Source: a virus
Strand: one strand, 5' to 3'
Virus record (IMG/VR): IMGVR_UViG_3300025379_000764
Coordinates: 1 to 41,376 of that record
DNA: 41,376 nucleotides
The notes under the pieces were generated by a model, which had not been told where the DNA came from, did no database searches, and saw only the letters and a program-made list of their open reading frames with translations. Position numbers and translations under genes: made by a program. This document shows positions 1-6,487 of the stretch, piece by piece. Positions within the stretch are counted from its first letter, which is position 1. Every line of letters starts with the position of its first letter.

Positions 1-32
1 ATCTGGTGTCCGGCGCGGCCCCGCTGCGCTGC

Positions 33-109
33 GGGCGGCTAGCTCAGCTGGTTAGAGCATCTCGTTTACACCGAGAGGGTCGGGGGTTCGAAACCCTCAC
101 CGCCCACCA
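33..109 (+). tRNA. tRNA-Val (anticodon TAC)
   Basis: Cloverleaf read by eye: acceptor arm 33-39 with 99-105, D arm GCTC/GAGC (42-45, 55-58), anticodon stem TCTCG/CGAGA (60-64, 72-76) with loop TTTACAC giving anticodon TAC (67-69), T arm GGGGG/CCCTC with loop TTCGAAA, and an encoded CCA end (107-109). The last acceptor pair (C39-A99) is mismatched and one T-stem pair is G-T. Phages of this type often carry a few tRNAs that match their own codon use. The preceding 32 bases are GC-rich and unlike the rest of the window; no gene is visible in them. Confidence 0.93.
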
Positions 110-129
110 TTAAAAAGAAGGAAGAAAAG

Positions 130-360
130 ATGAAGAAGATACTTATGATTGTAAGTGCTTTAGCTTTTGTTGCTAGTGTTTCTGTTTCTGCTCCAGCCGT
201 TGCAGCTGAGCCTGCTACTAAGCACGTTTGCCACATTAAGAAGGGCAAGGAAGTTTGCAAGGATATCAAGGTACGTCCAAAGAGCGCACCTCTTGCAAAG
301 AAAGTAGAAAAAAAGCCTGTGGTTAAGAAACCAGTTAAAAAGAAGAAAATATCTAACTAA
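130..360 (+). CDS. Small secreted lysine-rich protein
   Basis: This 76-aa protein has a typical Sec signal peptide: MKK, a hydrophobic core at residues 4-20, and a likely signal peptidase I site after AVAA (residues 23-26). The mature part has a Cys pair (C34, C43) flanked by Lys and His, then a Lys/Pro/Val-rich tail (KKPVVKKPVKKKK). It begins 20 nt after the tRNA with a purine-rich GGAAG ribosome site, so it is probably co-transcribed with the tRNA, and it ends just before a strong terminator. The likely location is the host periplasm, where a cationic tail could bind envelope polymers; this is inference. No function is recognised. The minus-strand ORF over the same bases is a shadow. Confidence 0.75.
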   Translation: MKKILMIVSALAFVASVSVSAPAVAAEPATKHVCHIKKGKEVCKDIKVRPKSAPLAKKVEKKPVVKKPVKKKKISN

Positions 361-362
361 TT

Positions 363-394
363 AAAAATGGGAGCTTTTGGCTCCCATTTTTTTT
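363..394 (+). terminator. Rho-independent terminator
   Basis: Perfect stem ATGGGAGC/GCTCCCAT (367-374 with 380-387), loop TTTTG, extended by an A4/T4 pairing and followed by a run of T to 394. It closes the tRNA/secreted-protein unit. Confidence 0.9.
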
Positions 395-417
395 GGATTA
401 AGCACCAATATAAAAAC

Positions 418-455
418 TTGACTTTGCGATAAACTACTATATACTGATCATATAG
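418..455 (+). promoter_or_regulatory. Sigma70-like promoter with overlapping inverted repeat
   Basis: TTGACT (418-423), 16-nt spacer, TATACT (440-445). An inverted repeat CTATAT/ATATAG (437-442, 450-455) covers the -10 box and the probable transcription start. It serves the 415-aa gene at 470, which has a GAGGAG ribosome site. The repeat could be an operator. Confidence 0.65.
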
Positions 456-469
456 CAGAGGAGCAGACG

Positions 470-1717
470 ATGGCAAAAGCAGCAACCAAAAAGAAAGATA
501 CCGGCAAAATCAATCTAACGCCGAGGGCCAAGAAAGCACCTAAAGCCCGCAATCCACTTTTCCTAGATGAAAAGTACACAGGCCCCGAACCGACTTGGGA
601 AGGTTGGGAAAAGTGGAGTACTGAGAGATATTGGAAAGAAAAGCATCGCGGGCTTTACTATTATAATTATTTTAACACTTATAAGGACCTTGCTCCAAAC
701 CTCTTCAAGTGGATGGCTACTGCTGGGTATACTAAAGAGGATATCCGTGCTGTTAAGGAAATCCCAGATAGCCACATGACTATCACTGCTGCTGCATTGG
801 CTACGATGTTTTTGCGCGGTATGCCTGAGAACCGAGACGATATGGAACATCAGGATTCGGGCAAATGGGTGCGCAATGAGCTCGCCGGGCAGATTATTAA
901 AGGACAAGCGCTGGTAGATAAGAAAACAGCAGCTGATAAAAATTCTGTTAATACCCATCAACCCAGCATCCAAGAGCGCATCCGTGAAGCTACGTATGTG
1001 CATCTAGAAGCTATTGAGGAATGGTTGGAAGGATTCATCAAAAATCCGGAAAACTTTGATCCTAAGGGCTTCAATGTACTCAACCACTTTAAGAGCCAAG
1101 AAGTCAACCAAGCACACGCACGTTTAATCCGCGAGCAATACGCCTACAGCAAGCAAGACTACGACGAGCTACTAAGCAGCACTAAAGACAAGACAGACGC
1201 TTACACGCAGCTTGTAGACGGTTATAGCTGCTATACAAAAGCACAGCAGAAGAATATGCAAGCAGCACTAACAGAGATCATCGCAGCTTGCGATATGATC
1301 CTGCAGAAAGCCAAAGTGTCCCGCAAGACACGTGCCAAGAAAGCACCAAGCAAGGAAAAATTGGTTGCTAAGTTGAAATTCAAAGAAAGCGATGATCGCT
1401 ACAAGTTGGTTAGTATCAAACCCGAAGAAGCGCTACAATCTATGGAACTTTGGGTGTTCAATACCAAAACACGCAAGTTGGGTGTATATGTGGCTAGCGA
1501 TACAGCAGCGCTCAGCATCAAAGGCACAACGATCATCAACTACAACGAAGCAAAGAGTGTTGCTAGGACCGTACGCAAACCAGAGGAGTTCTTCCGAGAT
1601 GTGAAGAGCTTGCCAAAAACCAAGATGCGCAAACTCTATGAAACTATCAATGGTGTAGAAATCAAAATGAATGGAAGGATCAACGCAGATATCGTGTTGT
1701 TAAAAACCTTTAGTTAA
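470..1717 (+). CDS. Conserved phage protein of unknown function, 415 aa
   Basis: The start is supported by GAGGAG about 6 nt upstream. The first 28 residues are strongly basic (KKK and RAKKAPKAR), which suggests nucleic-acid contact. Residues 30-75 are rich in Trp and Tyr; a middle helical part follows, then a second basic stretch (SRKTRAKKAPSKEK) around residues 285-300. The C-terminal 110 residues contain ELWVFNTKTRKLGVY and KGTTIINYNEAKS, which I recall from unannotated proteins of aquatic T4-like phages. No enzyme motif is visible. It has its own sigma70-like promoter, not a late one, so expression before the late phase is likely. The minus-strand and +1 ORFs over it are shadows. Confidence 0.8.
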   Translation: MAKAATKKKDTGKINLTPRAKKAPKARNPLFLDEKYTGPEPTWEGWEKWSTERYWKEKHRGLYYYNYFNTYKDLAPNLFKWMATAGYTKEDIRAVKEIPDSHMTITAAALATMFLRGMPENRDDMEHQDSGKWVRNELAGQIIKGQALVDKKTAADKNSVNTHQPSIQERIREATYVHLEAIEEWLEGFIKNPENFDPKGFNVLNHFKSQEVNQAHARLIREQYAYSKQDYDELLSSTKDKTDAYTQLVDGYSCYTKAQQKNMQAALTEIIAACDMILQKAKVSRKTRAKKAPSKEKLVAKLKFKESDDRYKLVSIKPEEALQSMELWVFNTKTRKLGVYVASDTAALSIKGTTIINYNEAKSVARTVRKPEEFFRDVKSLPKTKMRKLYETINGVEIKMNGRINADIVLLKTFS

Positions 1718-1725
1718 AGTTGTTC

Positions 1726-1787
1726 TGGAATCCGAATAAATAACTAATAAAGAAAAGGAATGTCAAAATGGCATCAATCGGGTTCCA
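1726..1787 (+). promoter_or_regulatory. T4-type late promoter with translation-blocking inverted repeat
   Basis: The late -10 element AATAAATA is at 1735-1742, with expected start near 1748. TGGAATCCGA (1726-1735) can pair with TCGGGTTCCA (1778-1787), ten pairs including one G-U. The 3' arm lies in codons 4-7 of the fiber gene and the loop holds the ribosome site and ATG. RNA started at the late promoter lacks the 5' arm. Confidence 0.6.
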
Positions 1788-2988
1788 AAACAATCAAACT
1801 AATTCTCTACTATACAAGGATAATCCAAGTAGACTGTTTTCGGTTGTAGATATCGATCTGTTAACTGGAAACAGTTACTTAATAGATGGGATAGAAGTTT
1901 TAAATTCAAAAGCATTGGGATCAGCTATAACTGATTCTAAGTTAACAAAAGTTGGAATCTTAAAAAATCTACAGGTAAGCGGAAGCCTAAATGTAGCAGA
2001 TCATATATTTTATAATGATGCTACTGATAGGATTGGTATCGGTACTGATGCACCCAATGCTGCACTAAGCGTAGCTGAAAATGGTGTAGAGATCGTAATT
2101 GGTAGCCTAGCAGACGGAATCGCACACGTTGGAACATTCACTAGCAACGATCTAGCTATCGTTACTGATAATGTAGTGCGTATGAATATCTCAAGGACTG
2201 GTAAGATAGTAATTGGACATCCGGTAGCACAGAATGCAGATGTAGAAATACAAGGACGCTTGTTTGTGCGACAGTTAGTTGTTGATCAAGCTGATAACAA
2301 CAATAGTCCATTAGAATTTAAAGCACCAGACGGTGGTAGTAATTACGGTATGGGTATACTGTTTACTAGTAACAACACCACAGCTAAACAATTTATATTG
2401 AGTGCAAATCCTGACAGTTTCTATAGCACAGAACATATCAATCTAGAAAATACCAAGAGCTATTTAATAGCAGGATTTCCTGTAGTATCAGTCAATAGCC
2501 TAGGTCCAACTGTAACACAGAGCAATCTAACACGTCTAGGAACTCTTGTTAGCTTGGATGTAGCAGGTGCTACTAATTTAGCAGGAACTATTTCAGTTGA
2601 TAAGGGTGTGCTAACTATAACCGACGGGACTGTTATCAATACCAATAGTGTTTCTATGGGAAATACCCTGCAGAATGTCAGCATCTCTACAAAGAATATC
2701 TCATTCGGTACGAAAGAAGTTCCTACTACAGATGTAGTAGTAAATGGTACGCTGGCAGTAGGCATACAGAACATAAGTTCTGATGTAAATTTTGAAACAT
2801 CGGGTAATTTTAGATTTGCTAATAGATTATTCGCTGTGGGAGTGACTGTTCCATCTTCGGGATCCTTTAAAAAGGGAGACATAGTATGGAATTCAAATCC
2901 TGTAGAAACTGGGTATGTGGGTTGGATATGCGTAACTGACGGTACACCAGGTATATGGAGGAGTTTTGGACAAATTGGAGTTGAATAA
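1768..2988 (+). CDS. Fiber-like virion protein, 406 aa
   Basis: The composition is Asn/Ser/Thr/Gly/Val-rich with few Cys, typical of beta-structured fibers. Fiber motifs include RIGIGTDAPNAALSV (around residues 88-102), which matches the 'GIGTTSP' repeats of many phage fibers and recurs in the 2915-aa protein. There is an internal duplication: SYLIDGIEVL...SKLTKVGILKNL (residues 36-68) and SYLIAGFPVV...SNLTRLGTLVSL (around 230-265). The C-terminal 60 residues contain KKGDIVWNSNPVETGYVGWICV, the compact end domain often seen on phage adhesins. Ribosome site AAAGGAA lies upstream. It is late-expressed from the promoter at 1735. It is probably a short tail fiber or other appendage; the exact structure cannot be assigned. 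Confidence 0.8.
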   Translation: MASIGFQNNQTNSLLYKDNPSRLFSVVDIDLLTGNSYLIDGIEVLNSKALGSAITDSKLTKVGILKNLQVSGSLNVADHIFYNDATDRIGIGTDAPNAALSVAENGVEIVIGSLADGIAHVGTFTSNDLAIVTDNVVRMNISRTGKIVIGHPVAQNADVEIQGRLFVRQLVVDQADNNNSPLEFKAPDGGSNYGMGILFTSNNTTAKQFILSANPDSFYSTEHINLENTKSYLIAGFPVVSVNSLGPTVTQSNLTRLGTLVSLDVAGATNLAGTISVDKGVLTITDGTVINTNSVSMGNTLQNVSISTKNISFGTKEVPTTDVVVNGTLAVGIQNISSDVNFETSGNFRFANRLFAVGVTVPSSGSFKKGDIVWNSNPVETGYVGWICVTDGTPGIWRSFGQIGVE

Positions 2989-2994
2989 TTTCCG

Positions 2995-3291
2995 ATGGAT
3001 CCAAAATTTATTTTTTATCAAGCCACTCTATGGCAGACCTTTGCTAAAGTCATACCATTAATAATAGCTATCGTAGTAGCTATACTATATGCTGTTGGTT
3101 TTAGAGATTGGCCTTTAATAATAGATTCTCTGCTATCTCTAGCTTTTATCTTTTTTGTCACTTGGTGGTTCTGGGTTATATGGACCATAATGCTTATCGC
3201 CAGTGTATTAGAAAAATCCAAAGTAAACTTGCAAGATATCATCCAAGAAGTTAAATCATTTAAAGAAAATATCAAAGATCTTAAAAATTGA
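2995..3291 (+). CDS. Small membrane protein, 98 aa
   Basis: Two hydrophobic segments (about residues 16-36 and 44-68, the second with FFVTWWFWVIWTIMLIA) predict a two-pass inner-membrane hairpin. The C-terminal 28 residues are charged and helical (VNLQDIIQEVKSFKENIKDLK). It follows the fiber gene by 6 nt, so it is probably read from the same late transcript. Holins can look like this (small, two-pass, charged tail), but nothing else supports that and no endolysin is adjacent, so function is left open. A sigma70-like promoter for the next gene overlaps its 3' end. Confidence 0.65.
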   Translation: MDPKFIFYQATLWQTFAKVIPLIIAIVVAILYAVGFRDWPLIIDSLLSLAFIFFVTWWFWVIWTIMLIASVLEKSKVNLQDIIQEVKSFKENIKDLKN

Positions 3292-3393
3292 CTTGTGCTC
3301 AAAACCATGTTATTATAATTAAATACTACAGCGGCTCTTGGCTTCATTCCCGCTTTACAAATTCTGCAGCCTATGCTAATATAAACATAGGAG
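3288..3393 (+). promoter_or_regulatory. Sigma70-like promoter and structured leader of the QueD-like gene
   Basis: TTGACT (3288-3293), 17-nt spacer, extended -10 TGTTATTAT (box 3311-3316). The roughly 77-nt leader can form AGCGG/CCGCT (3330-3334, 3350-3354) and CCTATG/CATAGG (3370-3375, 3386-3391); the second stem covers the start of the AGGAGA ribosome site. It does not show the A-rich tail of a class I preQ1 riboswitch. Confidence 0.55.
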
Positions 3394-3399
3394 ATAAGC

Positions 3400-3906
3400 A
3401 TGATTCCAGTTACTTACAAATATACTAGCACTAAAGAATATCACGACGCTTTTCCTTGCGCTTACAGGCAATGGAGGGCAGATAGCCACTGTAATCTAAT
3501 CCACGGATACAGTTTTAGCATGAAGTTCTATTTTGGTACTAATGATCTAGACGTGCGCAACTGGGCTGCTGATTATGGTGGACTAAAAGAATTGAAGCGA
3601 TTCTTAGAAGACAAATTTGACCATACCCTTCTGGTCAGTTCTGATGACCCGGAACTTGAAACATACAAACTTCTACAAGAAAAGAAGATGGCTAAACTCA
3701 CTATCCTGCCTAAATTAGGTTGCGAGGGATTAAGCGATATGCTTTACAAATATGTAAATGCTGTCTATATTCCAGATATGTGGGGGCCCGGTGAAGCACA
3801 GAGACTTTGGTGCTATAGAGTCGAAGTCCGTGAAACCCAGTCAAATATGGCATTTAGAGAAGGTCATCGTGAATGGAACGAGGACTTATTTGAAGGTTTT
3901 GAGTAA
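3400..3906 (+). CDS. 6-carboxytetrahydropterin synthase (QueD/PTPS)-like protein with altered zinc site
   Basis: The QueD fold order can be traced through residues 18-39 (catalytic C31; HCNLIHGYSF), NWAADYGGLKELKRF (equivalent of 'WIIDFAELK'), FDHTLLV (equivalent of 'LDHHYLN'), CEGLSDMLYKYV (equivalent of the 'PTSEVLA' glutamate helix), and the C-terminal VRET. In bacterial QueD three His bind zinc, in the AAH and HGH motifs. Here the first is Tyr (CAY22) and HGH is HGY37, so only H35 remains. The length of 168 aa exceeds the usual 120 by a C-terminal extension ending in REGHREWNEDLFEGFE. QueD normally makes a 7-deazaguanine precursor; no other gene of that pathway is in the window. A second copy of its last 31 residues lies at 5340-5446. 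The fold is confident; the enzymatic activity is not. Confidence 0.75.
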   Translation: MIPVTYKYTSTKEYHDAFPCAYRQWRADSHCNLIHGYSFSMKFYFGTNDLDVRNWAADYGGLKELKRFLEDKFDHTLLVSSDDPELETYKLLQEKKMAKLTILPKLGCEGLSDMLYKYVNAVYIPDMWGPGEAQRLWCYRVEVRETQSNMAFREGHREWNEDLFEGFE

Positions 3907-3911
3907 GTTTG

Positions 3912-3951
3912 CATAAATACATAGTTAGTAGCAAAGGACGAACTATGTATT
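3912..3951 (+). promoter_or_regulatory. Late promoter nested in an 11-bp hairpin over the endonuclease start codon
   Basis: The late -10 element CATAAATA is at 3912-3919, with expected start near 3925. AATACATAGTT (3916-3926) pairs perfectly with AACTATGTATT (3941-3951). The 3' arm contains the ATG (3945-3947) and the 14-nt loop holds the AAAGGA ribosome site. A late transcript would lose the 5' arm. This is the arrangement known for T4 I-TevI. Confidence 0.8.
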
Positions 3952-4805
3952 ATGGATTTATTTACGAATGGACCAATATGCTTAACGGTAAAAAGTATAT
4001 TGGTTCACACGCCGGAACAACAGAAGATGGCTATATCGGGTCTGGTAAAGTTTTTCAAAGAGCTATAAAGAAGCACGGGATAGAAAACTTTACACGAACC
4101 ATTCTTGAGTATGTTGAAGTTGAAGATAGAAAGTATCTATTAGAGCGTGAAAAGTTACATTTAGATAAAGTCAATGCTTACTATTCAGATAACTTCTATA
4201 ATGTAGCCAAAGATGTAATAGGTGGAGATACTAAAGCGGGTTGGACAGAAGAACGCCGTCAGGAATTTAGTAATCAAATCAAACAAGTCTGGGCAAATAG
4301 GACAGAAGAAGAAAAGAAAGCATTATTAGATAATGTCCATAGCAAAACTAAAGAATGGTATCAGACCGAAGAGGGTCGGCAATTAAAAGAGAAGTTGCGA
4401 AACAATATACCCAAGATGGTAGAGGGTGTAAAGGCTCGTGACCCAGAAGATAGAAAGCGTAGTGCCCGTTTAGGTAAAGAGCGTATGGGTTCTGAACGCA
4501 GGAAAGAAGTAGCCCGTAAAGGGGTAGAGAATCGTGACCCCGAAACAGAAGCATTAGCAAGACTGAAGGCTCTAGAAACAAGAGCAAACTGGACAGAAGA
4601 AAAGCGTAAAGCAGTGTTTGAGAATAGTAGTCGTGGCAGAAAAGGCAAATGTGCTGGTAGTGAAAATGGTAGGGCAAGAAAGATTGTTGCCGAGTCCAGA
4701 ACATTTGACACTCTTAAACAGGCTATGTTAGAATTAAACATATCAGAATACAAACTACATAGTAGATTGAAAGACCCAGCCAACAAGGAATATTATTACC
4801 TATGA
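3945..4805 (+). CDS. GIY-YIG homing endonuclease
   Basis: The start is the ATG at 3945 after AAAGGA; an in-frame TTG at 3909 is less likely because it lies upstream of the late promoter's expected start. The GIY-YIG nuclease domain occupies residues 4-95: GFIY (4-7), KKYIGSH (16-22), the FQRAIKKHG helix with the catalytic Arg, EREKLHL with the metal-binding Glu, and DNFYN. Charged helical linker repeats follow (KTKEWYQTEEGR, RKSARLGKERMG, EVARKGVENRD), resembling the DNA-binding linkers of SegA/I-TevI-type enzymes. The C-terminal 60 residues (SENGRARKIV...FDTLKQAMLELNIS) fit a NUMOD-type or helix-turn-helix DNA-binding module. The 286-aa length fits free-standing phage Seg-type enzymes. It is not inside a visible intron. 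The flanking QueD scrap suggests arrival by homing. Confidence 0.88.
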   Translation: MYYGFIYEWTNMLNGKKYIGSHAGTTEDGYIGSGKVFQRAIKKHGIENFTRTILEYVEVEDRKYLLEREKLHLDKVNAYYSDNFYNVAKDVIGGDTKAGWTEERRQEFSNQIKQVWANRTEEEKKALLDNVHSKTKEWYQTEEGRQLKEKLRNNIPKMVEGVKARDPEDRKRSARLGKERMGSERRKEVARKGVENRDPETEALARLKALETRANWTEEKRKAVFENSSRGRKGKCAGSENGRARKIVAESRTFDTLKQAMLELNISEYKLHSRLKDPANKEYYYL

Positions 4806-5032
4806 ACGAACAGAAGATAAAACAACTTACTGAACAGGCTAACTTGTCTGCTGATAAGACATATCAATTTGATCCCGAAGACGGATTCAAAATTCAAGAA
4901 TGGGACAAGATCCGTTTGGCTAAGTTTGCTGAACTAATCATCAACGAATGTTTAGATGTTGCTAACGATACACAGTATGATGGCAAGGTTGTTGCCAACC
5001 GTATCAAGTTTGTTTTTGGAGTTGAAAAATGA
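4802..5032 (+). CDS. Small conserved phage ORF, 76 aa
   Basis: The ATGA overlap (4 nt) with the endonuclease stop indicates translational coupling. The protein is acidic and helical, with LAKFAELIINECLDVAND and a C-terminal VVANRIKFVFGVEK. Small proteins with the pattern 'KFAELIxxEC...GxE' are very common in aquatic T4-like phages and have no assigned role. It lies within the probable mobile segment between the two QueD ends. Confidence 0.65.
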   Translation: MNEQKIKQLTEQANLSADKTYQFDPEDGFKIQEWDKIRLAKFAELIINECLDVANDTQYDGKVVANRIKFVFGVEK

Positions 5033-5334
5033 TTGACTACTACGAAGCACTTAGAGAAATGCACAAAGGTAATGTCGTCAAATATGTTGGCACAGTGAAT
5101 GGCAATGTGATGAGCGATAACGGTGCCAGTTTCTGTATGTGTCGTGGTTGTATCTTTCTATTTGACAACGGAGTAATCAAATGGAACAAGTTGGGATATA
5201 TGGTCTACGATCCAGACTTTCGTTATGAACTCACAGGTGAAACAGTTGATCCAAGAGCGTGGAAACCAGAGAAGAAAAGCAGGGAACTCAAGTCAAAGTT
5301 AGGTTATAGTAGAATAGGATTAAAAAATGTTTAA
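5029..5334 (+). CDS. Small phage ORF of unknown function, 101 aa
   Basis: It overlaps the preceding gene by 4 nt (ATGA). The N-terminus YYEALREMHKGNVVKYVG has the '(Y/F)xEALxxMxxGxxV' pattern of several small phage folds, including DUF2829/Tad2-like proteins, but the rest does not allow that assignment. Cys39 and Cys42 (CMCRGC region) are close together. The C-terminal part is basic. It is cargo of the segment between the QueD gene and its duplicated end. Confidence 0.55.
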   Translation: MIDYYEALREMHKGNVVKYVGTVNGNVMSDNGASFCMCRGCIFLFDNGVIKWNKLGYMVYDPDFRYELTGETVDPRAWKPEKKSRELKSKLGYSRIGLKNV

Positions 5335-5446
5335 CGCAAGGTTAGAACAACGTCTTTGGTGCTATCGTGTCGAAGTACGTGAGACACAGGCTAATATGGC
5401 TTTCCGTGAAGGACATCGTGAATGGAATGAAGATCTATTTGCTTGA
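5327..5446 (+). pseudogene. Duplicated 3' end of the QueD-like gene
   Basis: An ATG at 5327 opens a 39-codon frame whose last 31 residues before the final Ala match residues 134-164 of the QueD-like protein at 30 of 31 positions (QRLWCYRVEVRET, then NMAFREGHREWNEDLF). The DNA is only about 80 percent identical (19 differences in 93 bases by eye, nearly all synonymous; AGA codons in one copy are CGT in the other). It therefore came from a diverged homologue, not from recent local copying. It is probably the displaced original gene end left behind by insertion of the endonuclease cassette. A promoter for the next gene overlaps its stop codon. Confidence 0.8.
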
Positions 5447-5470
5447 CATATATTTTAATTGTGCTATTAT
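5443..5470 (+). promoter_or_regulatory. Sigma70-like promoter of the UV endonuclease gene
   Basis: TTGACA (5443-5448), 16-nt spacer, extended -10 TGCTATTAT (box 5465-5470). The expected start is at or next to the ATG at 5477, so the mRNA would be nearly leaderless. No ribosome site is visible. Confidence 0.75.
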
Positions 5471-5476
5471 AATGCT

Positions 5477-6487
5477 ATGATTAAACGCATAGGTTTCGCT
5501 TGTAAATGGTCTGAACTAGGACCTAAAGGTATCATTAGTGTACCAGAACTCAATAATAGCACAACTACTGTAGCTTGGCTTAAGCGCCAAACTAAAGAAG
5601 TAGCTGAACAAAAGTTATGGGATCTCATGACCCATAACATCGATGCAGTACATAATCTTGTAAAGAAAGTTGGAGGATTAGATGAGCATTTTAGGATGGT
5701 GCGTCTTGGCAGCGATATTCTTCCTGTCTATACTGAGCCTAGTTGGAATTACTTTTGGCATAGAACAGACGTTAAAACATATGCAGAGCGAGGATTTAAA
5801 CGGATTGGAGAAATCAGCAGACACAATGATGTACGTCTGTCTTTTCATCCTGGCCAATTTACTGTTCTTGCAAGTGATCGAGAAGATGTTGTTGAACGCT
5901 CAATAGAAGAGTTTGAATATCATGTAGATATGATACGTTGGATGGGCTATGGCCAGAAATTCCAAGATTTTAAATGTAATGTGCATATCGCCGGCAGGCA
6001 AGGTCACGAAGGTATACGCAAGGTATTAGGCCGATTGAGTCCCGAGGCCCGCAATACCATAACGATCGAAAACGAGGAAAATACACATGGACTTGATGAT
6101 TGTCTCGCTATTAGTGATGTCGTTCCTATCGTTCTTGATATCCACCATCATTGGATCAAGACAGGGGAATACATTCAACACAAAGATGACCGCACGAGAA
6201 GGGTTTTGGACAGTTGGCGCGGTGTCAGGCCTACTCTACATTTTAGTGTCAGCCGTGAGACTGACTTGGTTGGGCATTCATTAATCGATCGTCCAGATAT
6301 GTCTCAGCTGTTGGCTGAGGGATACAAGAAACAAAAATTAAGAGCCCATTCTGACTACTACTGGAACACAGCAGTTAATCAGTGGGCTCTTGAGTTTCTA
6401 GATCAATTTGATATTATGTGCGAATCTAAAGCGAAAAACCTAGCTAGTAGGAAGATATACGAAGAGTATATTAAGCTGACTTCTTAG
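5477..6487 (+). CDS. uvsE: UV-damage endonuclease (UvdE/UVDE)
   Basis: This TIM-barrel repair nuclease nicks DNA 5' of UV photoproducts. All metal-site segments of the family are present in order: LSFHPGQFTVL, NVHIAGRQG, TIENEENTHGLDD, LDIHHHW, LHFSVSRE and LRAHSDYYW. The 336-aa length fits the family (about 300). I chose the ATG at 5477; an in-frame TTG at 5459 lies upstream of the expected transcript start. Sunlight-exposed phages need such repair, and T4 uses the unrelated DenV for the same job. The 3' end overlaps the convergent gene at 6471 by 17 nt. Two hydrophobic ORFs inside it in another frame are treated as shadows. Confidence 0.93.
   Translation: MIKRIGFACKWSELGPKGIISVPELNNSTTTVAWLKRQTKEVAEQKLWDLMTHNIDAVHNLVKKVGGLDEHFRMVRLGSDILPVYTEPSWNYFWHRTDVKTYAERGFKRIGEISRHNDVRLSFHPGQFTVLASDREDVVERSIEEFEYHVDMIRWMGYGQKFQDFKCNVHIAGRQGHEGIRKVLGRLSPEARNTITIENEENTHGLDDCLAISDVVPIVLDIHHHWIKTGEYIQHKDDRTRRVLDSWRGVRPTLHFSVSRETDLVGHSLIDRPDMSQLLAEGYKKQKLRAHSDYYWNTAVNQWALEFLDQFDIMCESKAKNLASRKIYEEYIKLTS

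Noticed and set aside
2995-3291. Holin.
   Set aside because: Size and two membrane segments fit, but no endolysin or spanin is nearby and the protein has no holin-specific feature.
3320-3399. A preQ1 riboswitch before the QueD-like gene.
   Set aside because: The leader lacks the A-rich tail and loop pattern of class I, and the stems do not fit other classes I can recall. Kept only as a structured leader.
4348-4786. Two overlapping minus-strand ORFs inside the homing endonuclease gene.
   Set aside because: Shadows of the Lys/Glu/Arg-rich linker; low-complexity products without domain signs.
5029-5334. Anti-Thoeris Tad2 (DUF2829) identity for the 101-aa ORF.
   Set aside because: Only the N-terminal 'EALxxMxxG' pattern fits; the characteristic C-terminal region is not visible.
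5459-5476. TTG start six codons upstream for the UV endonuclease.
   Set aside because: It lies within the promoter's -10 region, so it would not be in the transcript.
5682-6284. Two hydrophobic ORFs (5682-5906 and 6087-6284) inside the UV endonuclease gene that look like small membrane proteins.
   Set aside because: They lie fully within a well-conserved enzyme gene in another frame, have no ribosome site of note, and hydrophobic shadows are common in this composition.
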